Assembly (NCBI GenBank): GCA_018715935.1
Contig: DVKR01000010.1
Coordinates: 33,074 to 97,073 of the forward strand
DNA length: 64,000 nucleotides
Direction: 5' to 3'
Source of the DNA: Candidatus Aphodovivens excrementavium
Lineage (GTDB): Bacteria; Actinomycetota; Coriobacteriia; Coriobacteriales; Eggerthellaceae
Every line of letters begins with the position of its first letter. The first letter of the stretch is position 1. The position numbers were made by a program, and so were the translations under genes. This document shows, piece after piece, positions 1-8,539 of the stretch. A model generated the notes under the pieces. It did no database searches. It had not been told where the DNA came from and was given only the letters and a program-made list of their open reading frames with translations.

Positions 1-1
1 G

Positions 2-1582
2 TTCTTCGACACGCAGGCGCAAACGTTTTTGAACGGCCGCCAGGTGGTGGGGCATTGCCCGGTCCAGGGGTGCAAGTCGGAGCACGGGTATGCAGATGAG
101 TGCGATTTGGGCCACAGTTACGCCCCCGAAGACCTCATTGCCCCCAAGTCTACCCTCACTGACACGGTTCCCGAAATGCGTCCGGTGGAGAATTGGTACT
201 TCGATCTGCCGAAATACATCGAGTTTTTGCGCGGCTACGTGAAAGACCTCCGCGAGGACAGCGAATTGCGCAGCATCGTTGCGCAGGTGATCGACGAGTT
301 TTTGGCGCCTCCTATCATGTATATCAAAAACGAGCTGCGCGAGCAGTTCGATGCGGTTGCGGGCGACCTTCCCGCGCATGAGCTGCGCGAGGCGGAAAAG
401 GGCAAGCAGAGCTTCGAGGTGCAGTTCAACAGCATTGACGAGCGCGACGAGGCTCGCTCGGTACTGGAGGATGCGGGCATACGCTTCCGCACCGGCAAGA
501 CGCTGGTGCCGTTCCGCATAACGGGCAATATCGAGTGGGGCGTGCAAGCGCCCGTTTTGGAGGACGTCGAAGGCCTGACCGTATGGTGCTGGCCGGAAAG
601 CCTGTGGGCGCCTATCTCGTTCACGATGGCGGCCAACGATGCGCTGGGTCTGCCGCGCGGCAGCTGGCGCGACTGGTGGTGCTCTCCCGACGCTCAGGTG
701 TACCAGTTCATCGGACAGGACAACTTGTATTTCTACGGCGTTGCGCAAACGGCCATGTGGGAGGCGCTGCGTTCGCAGGACTTCATCACCGGGGAGCCAA
801 CCGAGTCCCCGCTGCGCCAAACGCGTCTTATCGCGAACCACCACATTCTGTTCGGCAACAAAAAGGCCTCTTCGTCGGGAGCGATAAAGCCTCCTACGGC
901 AGACGAGCTGCTTGACCACTACACCGTCGAGCAGCTGCGCGCGCATTTCCTGGCGCTTGGTCTCGATCAGAAATCGGTCGGGTTCAAGCCCAAGCCGTTT
1001 TTGGCCACTGAAGAGGAAAAGGCCGATCCGCGCGTTGCCGACCCCGTGCTCAAAGAGGGCGCTTTGCTCACGAACGTGTTCAACCGCCTGGCGCGCAGCT
1101 GCTTCTACGAGGCGCAGAAAAGCTTTGAGGGCGGCATGCCGCTGGGCAAGCCGTCGCCAGAGGCAATCGAGCGCGTGCACGACACCATGCGCACCTACGA
1201 CTTCACGATGCATCGGGTCGAGCTGCACGCCATCATGTCGCAGATGGACGAGTTCATCCGCTGGGCGAACAAACGCTGGGCCGACGGCATCCGCGACGCC
1301 GCAGGCGCCGACGATGCGGCCATGCGCCGTCAGGTGCTGCTCGATTCGTTCTACCTCTTGCGCGTGGCATGCCTGCTCATGCACCCGGTGGTTCCTGCGG
1401 GGTGTGAGCTGATCTGCGAGTATATGGAGTTCGATCCCGAAGACTTCTTCAGCTGGAACTACGATTTCGAAGACATGGACGAGCTCTGTTCGGCAGGGGA
1501 AATCACCGCTGGCAGCCACTTGGTGCGCGAACTTCCCCCGCGCTTCGACTTCTTCAAGAAGCACGAATCGCAGCTGCGCTGA
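2..1582 (+). CDS. metG: Methionine--tRNA ligase, 3' part (5' end outside window)
   Basis: Charges tRNA(Met) in the cytoplasm. The open frame enters from the window edge, so the start and the ATP-binding HIGH motif are missing. Visible are the zinc-knuckle-like Cys pairs (CPVQGC, then ECDLGH), the type-1 MetRS stretch ending [26 protein letters not shown], the methionine-pocket region ([17 protein letters not shown]) and the anticodon-binding helical region ([14 protein letters not shown]). The KMSKS loop reads KKASSSG at 860-880, so the second lysine is replaced by serine. The C-terminal EMAP/tRNA-binding domain seen in many MetRS is absent; the protein stops after the helical domain. rnhA follows 82 bp later on the same strand. 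Family call is from motif recognition; a related class I ligase is the only alternative I considered. Confidence 0.88.
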   Translation, partial: FFDTQAQTFLNGRQVVGHCPVQGCKSEHGYADECDLGHSYAPEDLIAPKSTLTDTVPEMRPVENWYFDLPKYIEFLRGYVKDLREDSELRSIVAQVIDEFLAPPIMYIKNELREQFDAVAGDLPAHELREAEKGKQSFEVQFNSIDERDEARSVLEDAGIRFRTGKTLVPFRITGNIEWGVQAPVLEDVEGLTVWCWPESLWAPISFTMAANDALGLPRGSWRDWWCSPDAQVYQFIGQDNLYFYGVAQTAMWEALRSQDFITGEPTESPLRQTRLIANHHILFGNKKASSSGAIKPPTADELLDHYTVEQLRAHFLALGLDQKSVGFKPKPFLATEEEKADPRVADPVLKEGALLTNVFNRLARSCFYEAQKSFEGGMPLGKPSPEAIERVHDTMRTYDFTMHRVELHAIMSQMDEFIRWANKRWADGIRDAAGADDAAMRRQVLLDSFYLLRVACLLMHPVVPAGCELICEYMEFDPEDFFSWNYDFEDMDELCSAGEITAGSHLVRELPPRFDFFKKHESQLR

Positions 1583-1664
1583 TCTGGCGATCGGCGCAGC
1601 TGGCCGGTGCTGCGGGCGGCAGAGGCGGCACGGCTTCTTTTCGATAGGGTGGTGTTCTCTCACT

Positions 1665-2132
1665 ATGCTGCATGTAGACATTTTCACGGACGGGTCGTCG
1701 CGGGGAAACCCCGGCCCTGGCGGCTACGGCTCCCTCCTGCGGTTTGTCGATCGCAACGGGCGAGTGCACGAAAAAGAGCTTTCGCAGGGCTACAAGCTCA
1801 CCACTAACAACCGCATGGAGCTCCTAGGCGTTATCGCGGCGCTAGAGGCGCTGAAAAGCCCGTGCGAGGTAACGGTGTATTCCGACTCTCAGTACGTGGT
1901 GAACGCGTTCAACCAGCACTGGGTCGACGGGTGGCTGAAGCGCGGCTGGAAAAACGCCAAGAAGGAACCGGTAAAAAACCCTGATTTGTGGAAGCGCCTG
2001 CTCAAGGCAAAAGAGCCGCATCAGGTGACTTTCGTGTGGGTGAAGGGGCATGCCGGGCACCCAGAAAACGAACGCTGCGACGAGCTTGCCACAACGGCTG
2101 CCGACGGCGACGCGCTCCTCGACGACAAATAA
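1665..2132 (+). CDS. rnhA: Ribonuclease HI
   Basis: Cuts the RNA strand of RNA-DNA hybrids (R-loops, primers). The 155-residue length is standard for bacterial RNase HI. The four catalytic carboxylates are in place: D9 in IFTDGSS, E52 in NNRMELLG, D74 in VYSDSQYV and D139 in NERCDELA, with the basic handle region ([20 protein letters not shown]) and the KGHAGHPEN loop carrying the catalytic histidine. The ATG at 1665 gives the expected N-terminus, although its ribosome binding site is weak. It stands alone between metG and a short tandem repeat. Confidence 0.96.
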   Translation: MLHVDIFTDGSSRGNPGPGGYGSLLRFVDRNGRVHEKELSQGYKLTTNNRMELLGVIAALEALKSPCEVTVYSDSQYVVNAFNQHWVDGWLKRGWKNAKKEPVKNPDLWKRLLKAKEPHQVTFVWVKGHAGHPENERCDELATTAADGDALLDDK

Positions 2133-2142
2133 AGCGTGCTGC

Positions 2143-2202
2143 CAAGGGGCGGCTGCACGAGCGGCGCCAAGGGGCGTCAAGGGGCGGCTGCACGAGCGGC
2201 GC
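2143..2202. repeat. 25-bp direct duplication, period 35, after rnhA
   Basis: The 25-bp copies at 2143-2167 and 2178-2202 are identical, beginning CAAGGGGCGGCTGCACGAGC, and separated by 10 bp. They begin 11 bp after the rnhA stop codon. No hairpin with a T-tract is formed. It is one of several unrelated short tandem duplications found at gene ends in this window. Confidence 0.85.
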
Positions 2203-2334
2203 TGAATGAGCGAGCGTCCCATTTCCGTATTCCGATTTTTCATCCAATGCTATACTACATCGCCGGGAAAAAAGAAACCGACCCGCGCTACGGGTTGTCG
2301 TCAAGGAAAAGAGCCGTGAAAGAGGAGGGGCTTC

Positions 2335-3675
2335 ATGGTTGATGTTCCAAGCCCGGCGGTTGCCATTGTAGGGCGCCATAATTCAGGGAAAACAACCCTG
2401 ATCGTAAAAGTAATTCGCGAACTCGCCGAGCGTGGCTGGGATGTGGGAAGCGTTAAGCACCACAGTCATGCAGGGTTCGAGATCGATTATCCGGGCAAAG
2501 ATTCCTATCGCCACCGCGAGGCGGGTGCAAGCGAAACGGTAATTGCATGCCCGGGACAGATGGCGCGCATCAAGACCATTGAGGGCGAGATCGAATGCGC
2601 CGACATCGTGCGCAGCATGAAAGGGCACGACATCGTGCTGGTTGAGGGCTATCGCAAAAGCGGGCTTCCCACCATTGAGGTCATGCGCTCGGGAAATGCC
2701 GCCGACGAGCAGGTGGCGGAAGTGTTTGCAGAGGGCGCGCGCCGCGGATGGCCGCTTGGAACCGACTTCGTGCAGTTTGGCAAAGGCGAAGAGCCGCCAA
2801 CGACAGAGGGAGAGGCTCGCGAGCGCCTGCGCAAAGCAGCCGAGGAGGCCGATGCTGCCGCAAGCCGCGCCGCCGACGAGGCGTGTGGGCAGGGTGCCGC
2901 GCCTATGGTGAGCAAAATGCCCACAGCAGGGACGGTGGCGGTGGTAACCGATATCCCCGATGCCATCGAGGCGGCAGGGATCTACGGTATTCCCGCATTC
3001 GATCTCGATGACGTGACGGGTCTTGTCTCCTTTCTGGAAGAGCATTACGTACGCCCGCGTGTGACCGTGGTCATTCAGGCGGGCGGCGAGAGCCGGAGGA
3101 TGGGCAGGAGCAAGGCGACGGTTCCCTTTGCGGGTCGTCCGCTCATCTGTCGTTTGATAGAGCGTCTGGCTCCCGTTGCCGACGATTTGGTCATCACCAC
3201 CAACGAGCCGGAAAACCTGGTGTTTCTGCATAGCATGTTTCCCCAGTACAACATCCAGCTGGTGTGCGACGAGTTCAACTACCGCGGCGCGCTTCCGGGC
3301 TTGTACACGGCGCTCCAGGCGGCGCGCAACCCTTACGTTGCCGTGGTGGCGTGCGACATGGTGTTCGCTTCGTCTTCCCTGGTGGTTGCCGAAGCGCTTG
3401 CCATGAAGGAAAGCGACGCCGATGTGGTGGTGCCGGTCAACAAGCACGGCTACGAGCCGTTCCATGCGATGTACAAGCGCATGGCGTGCCTGCCCGCTGT
3501 GCGCGCGGCTCTTGCCAAGGGGGACAAGCGTGCGCAGTCGTTCTTCGGCGACGTTAACGTGCTGGAATTCCCCCAGTCGAAAGTGCTTGAGGCCGAGCCC
3601 ATGGGGGGTTGCTTTATCAACGCGAACACGCCTGAAGAGCTTCATGCGCTCGAGGAATCGTTCCTTGAAGATTAA
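2335..3675 (+). CDS. mobBA: Fused MobB-MobA, molybdenum cofactor guanylylation
   Basis: Joins GMP to molybdopterin to make the guanine dinucleotide cofactor used by DMSO-reductase-family enzymes. The N-terminal MobB GTPase domain has a P-loop at about residues 12-21 (IVGRHNSGKTT), the VKHHSHAGFEID stretch and LVEGYRKS. An Ala/Glu-rich linker near 165-195 is followed by a region found after MobB (VAVVTDIPD..FDLDDV). The MobA nucleotidyltransferase starts near residue 243 with the signature GGESRRMGRSKA and later PGLYTAL, VVACDM and PMGGCFINANT. AGGAGG ends about 9 nt before ATG 2335. Most bacteria keep mobA and mobB separate, and the order here is MobB first. The client enzyme is probably the molybdoenzyme at 32.5 kb. 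The ferredoxin-type gene follows 48 bp later. Confidence 0.93.
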   Translation: MVDVPSPAVAIVGRHNSGKTTLIVKVIRELAERGWDVGSVKHHSHAGFEIDYPGKDSYRHREAGASETVIACPGQMARIKTIEGEIECADIVRSMKGHDIVLVEGYRKSGLPTIEVMRSGNAADEQVAEVFAEGARRGWPLGTDFVQFGKGEEPPTTEGEARERLRKAAEEADAAASRAADEACGQGAAPMVSKMPTAGTVAVVTDIPDAIEAAGIYGIPAFDLDDVTGLVSFLEEHYVRPRVTVVIQAGGESRRMGRSKATVPFAGRPLICRLIERLAPVADDLVITTNEPENLVFLHSMFPQYNIQLVCDEFNYRGALPGLYTALQAARNPYVAVVACDMVFASSSLVVAEALAMKESDADVVVPVNKHGYEPFHAMYKRMACLPAVRAALAKGDKRAQSFFGDVNVLEFPQSKVLEAEPMGGCFINANTPEELHALEESFLED

Positions 3676-3723
3676 AGGACTCGAGAGATCCTGGGAGGGG
3701 GTTGCGCGTACGCGCTTTGAGAT

Positions 3724-4875
3724 ATGCCTAACTTGAAGGATATTATCGATGTCGCTCAGGCGTTGGAGAGCAAGGCCGTGCGCGTGGTTGCCGACCGCTG
3801 CGTGGTGGTGCGCAATCGCAATGCGTCATGCCGTCGCTGCGTGAAGGCGTGCCCCGCAGACGCCATAACGGTGCGTGGCAACGACCTTACGCTCGACAAT
3901 CATGCCTGCGTTTCGTGTGGGGCGTGCACCGTGGTATGTCCGGTGGAAGCGCTCGTGCCGCTCGATCCAACCGATGCCGACCTTGCGGCGGGGGCGGCGC
4001 GCTCGGCGAGCGCGTTGGACGGTACGGCAGTTATCGCATGTGCGCGTATGGCGGCAAAAGATGTCGGGGATCCTTCCAAGTATGCAATGGTGCCTTGCAT
4101 GGCGCGCGTTGACGAGGTGCTGCTGGTTGAGTTGGCGGCTGCGGGCATCGAGCGTGTTGTACTGGTGGATGGCACGTGCCGCACCTGCAAGTATCGGGAC
4201 ACGAGCGCCGGCGTGGACGAGGCCGTTGCGCAGGCACAGGCGCTTATTGCGGCGCAAGGCGGGTCTGCGATCATTGAACGCGCGAGCGAGTTTCCCGCGC
4301 AGGCTGTGTTGGAGGACAAGGCGAGCTTGTACGGCCAGGAGCGTCGCGGCTTCTTCACGCGGTCGACGAAGCGGGCGCGCGAAGCAAGCGTCAAGACCGC
4401 CGAAGTGATGGTGTTCAAAGAATTCGAGCAGCGCATGCCCTCGCTGCGCGAGCGCCTGGGAGTAACGGCTTCGGGCGCTATGCCGTGGCTTACGGCGCAG
4501 CGGCGCGAGCGTTTGATGGACTCCCTCGACCAGATTGGCACGCCGGTGCAAGACACCGTGAGTTCGCGCCAGTTCGCCACGGTTTCTATTGACGAGGAAA
4601 AATGCAGCGCGTGCGGTATGTGCGCGGTGTTCTGCCCGACGGGCGCGCTCAAGAAAAGCGATGAGAAGCCCGAAGATGGGGTGGGGAGTTATCTGGAATT
4701 CCAGGCGTTTGACTGCGTGAACTGCCGGGTGTGCGCAGACGTGTGCATGAAGAAGTGTCTGAAAACCAGCACCGAGGTAAGTACCGAGGAGCTGTTCGAC
4801 TTCGAGCCGCGGCTTATCCATCTGCCCGATCCTCCGAAGCGAACCGGCATGCTCACCGGATTCAAGCGCCAGTAG
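3724..4875 (+). CDS. Multi-[4Fe-4S] protein with a hydrogenase iron-sulfur subunit (MvhD-like) core
   Basis: Predicted cytoplasmic electron carrier of 383 residues. The N-terminal ferredoxin region holds Cys26/36/39/43 and the CVSCGACTVVCP cluster (62-72). The middle, about 95-170, resembles the MvhD-type domain: VIACAR, MVPCMARV and GTCRTCKY each place cysteines that could bind further iron-sulfur. The C-terminus carries two more clusters, CSACGMCAVFCP and CVNCRVCADVCMKKC. That gives four cubane sites plus the MvhD cysteines. It is tightly downstream of mobBA, which suggests a role with a molybdoenzyme such as formate dehydrogenase or in low-potential electron transfer, but no partner enzyme is adjacent. 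Function beyond electron transfer is not assigned. Confidence 0.75.
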   Translation: MPNLKDIIDVAQALESKAVRVVADRCVVVRNRNASCRRCVKACPADAITVRGNDLTLDNHACVSCGACTVVCPVEALVPLDPTDADLAAGAARSASALDGTAVIACARMAAKDVGDPSKYAMVPCMARVDEVLLVELAAAGIERVVLVDGTCRTCKYRDTSAGVDEAVAQAQALIAAQGGSAIIERASEFPAQAVLEDKASLYGQERRGFFTRSTKRAREASVKTAEVMVFKEFEQRMPSLRERLGVTASGAMPWLTAQRRERLMDSLDQIGTPVQDTVSSRQFATVSIDEEKCSACGMCAVFCPTGALKKSDEKPEDGVGSYLEFQAFDCVNCRVCADVCMKKCLKTSTEVSTEELFDFEPRLIHLPDPPKRTGMLTGFKRQ

Positions 4876-4888
4876 CCTAACGCGACCA

Positions 4889-4940
4889 GCGCGTCAAAGG
4901 AGCGCAGCAAGCGGTACGCCAATACGCCCCTTTGGCGCGC
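4889..4940. terminator. Inverted repeat between converging genes, likely bidirectional terminator
   Basis: Arms GCGCGTCAAAGG (4889-4900) and CCTTTGGCGCGC (4929-4940) pair over 12 bp with one G-T wobble. It lies between the stop of the ferredoxin gene (+) and the stop of the aldehyde dehydrogenase gene (-). There is no clear T-tract. The same core, GCGCCAAAGG/CCTTTGGCGC, recurs at 55824-55850 and 61353-61393. Confidence 0.5.
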
Positions 4941-4946
4941 TTCCGT

Positions 4947-6359
4947 TTAGTGCATCATCATCTTGACGATCTTCATCTTCGTGTCGCTGAACGGCGGGTT
5001 GCGCACCGGCAGCTCGAACCAGGTTCCCTTTCGCAGCGTCGACTTGTAGTGCGTGAAGCAGTCGAACCCTACCTTGCCGTGGTAGGCGCCCATGCCGGAA
5101 TTGCCCACGCCGCCAAAGCCCATGTGGTTGTTCGCCAAGTGGATGATCACGTCGTTCACGGTGGCGCCGCCGAAAGGCAGAGTGGTGAGCACGCGGTGTT
5201 GGATCTGCTTGTCCTCGCTGAAGATATAGCACGCAAGCGGCTTTTCGAACGTGCGAACGATGGCGAAGGCCTCGTCGAGCGTGCGGTAGGTGATGACGGG
5301 CATCACCGGTCCGAAGATTTCCTCGCCCATTACCGGATCCTCAAGCGTCACGCCGGTAAGGCAGGTGGGCTCGATACGCAGCGTTTCCGGATCTCCTTTG
5401 CCGCCGAACGCAACGCGCGCATCGGGGTTGCGGTTCTCAATGAGCCCCATCACCCGGTCGAAATGACGGCGGCTGATCATGTGCGGCCATTCGTCGCATT
5501 CCAAGATGTTGTCGCCGTAATACTGACGGAAAGACGCTTCCAGCTGCGGGATGAGCTCGTCTACCACGTTCTCGTGCACAAGGAAATAATCGGGCGCCAC
5601 GCAGGTTTGGCCGCAGTTGATGCCCTTGCCCCAGGCGATGCGCTGCGCCGCCCGCTTGATGTTGGCGGTCTCGTCCACGATGCAGGGGCTTTTCCCACCC
5701 AGCTCAAGCACAACGGGGGTGAGGAACTTGGCCGCAGCTTCCATGATGGTGTGGCCGACGTTGGGGCTGCCGGTGAAAAAGATCTGATCCCAGCGTACTT
5801 CAAGCAGCCAATCGTTCATCTCTCCCGATCCGGGGAAGCCGCAAACGTACTCCGGCGGGAACACCTCGGCAATCATCTCTATGAGCAGCGCGCTGGTTGC
5901 GCGCGACGTGCGCGAGGGCTTGAGCCCCACGCAGTTGCCCGCTGCGATGGCGTCTACCAGGGGCACAAGCGCCAGTTGCAGCGGATAGTTCCAAGGCGAC
6001 AGCACCAGCACTACGCCCAACGGGCTTGGGTAGACCTTCGAGGTTGAGTGGAAGTGCGCAAGCGGCGATGCCACGCGTTTGGGGCGGCTCCACTTGTTGA
6101 GGTGCTTAAGCATCGTTGTAATCTCGTCGTAGACGATACCCAACTCGGTGGCGTAGCCTTCGAACGGCGCTTTCCCTAAGTCTTGATGCAGGGCGTCGAG
6201 CACACGTTCTTCGTTCGCGCGCAGCCAGGCGCGCAGCTTTTCGAGCGCCTGTCTGCGGTAGGGAACGTGCATAGGTGCGCCGGTTAGGAAGAAGTCGCGC
6301 ATTTTTTGCGCGGCGGCTTCAACGTCTGCCACGCCGCGGTACGTGGGGGAATCGCTCAT
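4947..6359 (-). CDS. NAD(P)-dependent aldehyde dehydrogenase, ALDH3/coniferyl-aldehyde type
   Basis: Oxidises an aldehyde to the acid with NAD(P). The 470-residue length suits the short ALDH3-like branch. Visible are SPWNYPLQL, the general base E219 in LELGGKSP, the nucleophile C253 in GQTCVAPDY, EEIFGPVMPV, and the FGGVGNSGMGAYHGKVGFDCFTH tail. The start ATG follows AAAGGAAACCT on the minus strand. It lies 81 bp downstream of the iron alcohol dehydrogenase on the same strand, so the pair could run alcohol-aldehyde-acid chemistry in either direction. The substrate cannot be read from sequence. Confidence 0.92.
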   Translation of the reverse strand: MSDSPTYRGVADVEAAAQKMRDFFLTGAPMHVPYRRQALEKLRAWLRANEERVLDALHQDLGKAPFEGYATELGIVYDEITTMLKHLNKWSRPKRVASPLAHFHSTSKVYPSPLGVVLVLSPWNYPLQLALVPLVDAIAAGNCVGLKPSRTSRATSALLIEMIAEVFPPEYVCGFPGSGEMNDWLLEVRWDQIFFTGSPNVGHTIMEAAAKFLTPVVLELGGKSPCIVDETANIKRAAQRIAWGKGINCGQTCVAPDYFLVHENVVDELIPQLEASFRQYYGDNILECDEWPHMISRRHFDRVMGLIENRNPDARVAFGGKGDPETLRIEPTCLTGVTLEDPVMGEEIFGPVMPVITYRTLDEAFAIVRTFEKPLACYIFSEDKQIQHRVLTTLPFGGATVNDVIIHLANNHMGFGGVGNSGMGAYHGKVGFDCFTHYKSTLRKGTWFELPVRNPPFSDTKMKIVKMMMH

Positions 6360-6398
6360 GATAGGTTTCCTTTCGTAGGGCGCGAATAATTCGTAGAG

Positions 6399-6427
6399 CG
6401 CGAAAAGCCAACGGCTGTCTTTTCGCG
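6399..6427 (-). terminator. Hairpin between adh and aldh (attenuator or processing site)
   Basis: CGCGAAAAG (6399-6407) pairs perfectly with CTTTTCGCG (6419-6427), and the loop contains a further AGCC/GGCT pair. It lies in the 81-bp spacer between the alcohol and aldehyde dehydrogenase genes. There is no strong T-tract after it in the transcribed direction, so partial termination or mRNA stabilisation is as likely as full termination. A 14-bp near-duplicate (TCGTAGGGCGCGAA/TCGTAGAGCGCGAA) lies beside it. Confidence 0.45.
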
Positions 6428-6440
6428 TTTCGAGGGCGGG

Positions 6441-7631
6441 CTAGTATGCTGCCTCCAATATCTCCATTGCGTCCTCGACGGTCACTTCCGTTGCGTTGTA
6501 GAGCGCGGCTCCGTCGTAGCGGGCTTGTTTCGCGACGGCAGGCAGCTGGCTGCGCTCTATGCCCAGCTCTTCAAGCGTGAGCGGCACCCCGTGCTTTTCG
6601 TGGAAGCGCTTGTTCATTGCGAACAGCGCTTCGCATACCGCCTCATCGCGTTCGGATGCGGGGGCATGCGCGAGCTGCGCGCCGCGTTCAGGGTCGAGAT
6701 GCCCCAGCAATTCGCCGTAGAGGCCGGCGTGCACACCGTGGTCGAGGTTCCAGCGCACGCAGTGGGGAAGCAGCATCATCATAGCCTGACCGTGGGGCAC
6801 GTGGCACAGCCCGCCCAGCGAGTGTCCGATGGCATGCACGATGCCCACCATCGCGTTGCTGAACGCAGCGCCAGCCATGAGAGACGCCAGCGCGAGGTTG
6901 GTGCGGGCTTCTATGTCGTCCCCCTGATCGCACGCGCGGGGAAGGTTGGCGGCAATGAGCTCGATCGCCTTGACGGCAAAGGCGTCGGACACGGGGTTTT
7001 TCTGGATGGAGGTATACGCCTCGATTGCGTGCGTCAGCGCGTCCATGCCGGTGGTAGCGGTGAGCTTGGGCGGAAGGCTGGCGGTGAGCGCCGGGTCGAG
7101 GATCGCGGCGTGCGGCACCAGCTTGTAGGAGGTGAAGGAAAGCTTGGCGTGCTTGTGCGTGTCGGCGACCACGGCGACCAGCGTCACTTCGCTGCCGGTG
7201 CCTGCCGTGGTGGGAACGGCGATGAAGGGAGGCATGTCGCGCGTGAGGATTTCTGCACCCTGCAGCGTGGCAAAGTCGACTCCCTCGCACGAAAGCGAAG
7301 CGGCGGCTCCCTTGGCGGTGTCGATGACCGAACCTCCGCCGATAGCCACGAATCCATCGCAGCCGCGCTGCTGGTAGAGGCGCGCCACCTCGTTTACCAC
7401 ATCCATTGAGGAATCGGGCGGCACTTGGTCGAACACGTCATAGGTGATGCCCGCGGCGTCAAGGACGCTGGTGAGCTTGGCGGCAACGCCAAGCTTGACA
7501 AGGCCGGCATCGGTCATGACGAGAGGGTGCGATACGCTCTGCGATTCAAGCTCAACGGGGAGCTTGTCCAAGGCGTTTTGCCCGCAGATGATTTTGGTGG
7601 GGCAGTGAAATTCGAAGCCTGTAGCGGTCAT
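6441..7631 (-). CDS. Iron-containing alcohol dehydrogenase
   Basis: Interconverts an alcohol and aldehyde or ketone with NAD(P). The 396 residues show the family nucleotide-binding motif GGGSVIDTAKG (98-108), TAGTGSEVT (142-150) and the four metal ligands D197 (GMDALTHAIEAY), H201, H266 and H280 (GIVHAIGHSLGG..HVPHG). A ribosome binding site AGAAGGAAGG precedes ATG 7631 on the minus strand. It is the first gene of a two-gene unit with the aldehyde dehydrogenase; a 13-bp tandem array lies upstream. The specific substrate (ethanol, butanol, propanediol) is not determinable. Confidence 0.93.
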   Translation of the reverse strand: MTATGFEFHCPTKIICGQNALDKLPVELESQSVSHPLVMTDAGLVKLGVAAKLTSVLDAAGITYDVFDQVPPDSSMDVVNEVARLYQQRGCDGFVAIGGGSVIDTAKGAAASLSCEGVDFATLQGAEILTRDMPPFIAVPTTAGTGSEVTLVAVVADTHKHAKLSFTSYKLVPHAAILDPALTASLPPKLTATTGMDALTHAIEAYTSIQKNPVSDAFAVKAIELIAANLPRACDQGDDIEARTNLALASLMAGAAFSNAMVGIVHAIGHSLGGLCHVPHGQAMMMLLPHCVRWNLDHGVHAGLYGELLGHLDPERGAQLAHAPASERDEAVCEALFAMNKRFHEKHGVPLTLEELGIERSQLPAVAKQARYDGAALYNATEVTVEDAMEILEAAY

Positions 7632-7680
7632 GGAAACCTTCCTTCTAGGGGGCTGGATCGTTCGAGGGATGGACGTTCGT

Positions 7681-7822
7681 CGGTTGGGCTTGCCGGTTGG
7701 GCTCAGCAGTTTGGCTCGCCGGTTGGGCTCGCCGGTCGGGCTTGCCGGCTGGGCTCGGCGATTGGGTTCGCCGGTTGGGGCGCTCGCCGGTTGAGTTTGG
7801 CGGTTAGACGCTTCGCGGCTGA
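7681..7822. repeat. Degenerate 13-bp tandem array (about ten units)
   Basis: Roughly ten imperfect copies of GGTTGGGCTCGCC run head to tail between the alcohol dehydrogenase start and the next minus-strand gene. Units vary from 12 to 16 bp and decay towards the right end. No coding potential is evident. It lies directly upstream of the adh promoter side, so copy number could affect spacing or transcription. Confidence 0.75.
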
Positions 7823-7859
7823 GCGTTTGGCGCCTGCCCTTTGGCCGCCCGTTTTCGGG

Positions 7860-8393
7860 CTACGCCGCCTCTGCGCGACGGCGCGCCTTGGGCTCGGCGC
7901 GGTAGGCTTTGCGCCAGCCGAAGAACATCTTCAAAAGAGCGGTAAACATGTAGGTGAGCGCGACGCCGGTATCGTTTGGCCCGCGTGTGGAAAACGCACG
8001 CTCGGCAAGGGCTGCCTTGAGCGTTTTGCCGCCCGAGAAGCACTGGAATGCGAAAGGCACCGAGCGGAAATCGATCACGTAGTCAACCGTTGCTGCCTGC
8101 GGGTTGGAGGATGGCTGGCCGCTTCCGGGTTCGACGTCGCGCGCGACGCGGCTTGGCGGAACCCGCTTGAAGGAGCCTGCGTCGGTGCGCCGGCAGATGC
8201 CGACGAGGTCGGCACCCTGTACGCTGAGCTGAAACGTGTAGCCAGGTTTTAGGTAGTCGATTTCAGCGCGGACTTTCGGTGAAGCGCACTTGAACACGTT
8301 GATGAGCAGCGGCAGCAAGCGCAGCAGCACACGTACGTAGAGCGCTTGGATGCGCCAAGCTGCCCCACGATGGATGGAAACGGCTTCGTCCAC
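7860..8393 (-). CDS. Conserved hypothetical protein, 177 aa
   Basis: No family recognised with confidence. I choose the GTG at 8393 because AAAGGGGG and AAGGAG lie just upstream; the longer reading back to 8693 runs antisense into trmB. The protein has a hydrophobic N-terminal half (YVRVLLRLLPLLINVFKC), an LKPGYTFQLSVQGADLVGICRR strand region, a proline/serine-rich insert, then VDYVIDFRSVPFAFQCFSGGKTLKAALAERAFSTRG..TGVALTYMF and a basic tail. The order strand-rich region, then a helix followed by F-x-RG, vaguely recalls SCP2-type lipid-binding domains; this is only a guess. Confidence 0.5.
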   Translation of the reverse strand: MDEAVSIHRGAAWRIQALYVRVLLRLLPLLINVFKCASPKVRAEIDYLKPGYTFQLSVQGADLVGICRRTDAGSFKRVPPSRVARDVEPGSGQPSSNPQAATVDYVIDFRSVPFAFQCFSGGKTLKAALAERAFSTRGPNDTGVALTYMFTALLKMFFGWRKAYRAEPKARRRAEAA

Positions 8394-8509
8394 GGCGTCC
8401 CCCTTTATCCTGTTTCTCCTTGGTGATTCCCCCATCATAAAGCGCATCGTTGTTGCAAGAGCACATCTCTCGCCGCTCGGCGATTCCGTATCCGCAAATG
8501 GCGCTGTTG

Positions 8510-8539
8510 TCACACGATCGGCGGTCACACGATCGGCGG
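8510..8539. repeat. Perfect 15-bp tandem duplication at the trmB stop
   Basis: TCACACGATCGGCGG occurs at 8510-8524 and 8525-8539. The TGA stop of the trmB-like gene (8525-8527, minus strand) is inside the inner copy, so the outer copy carries a spare in-frame-equivalent stop. This is the shortest of the 3'-end duplications in the window. Confidence 0.85.

Noticed and set aside
2383..3645. 420-codon frame antisense to mobBA
   Set aside because: Mirror frame of a well-supported fusion gene.
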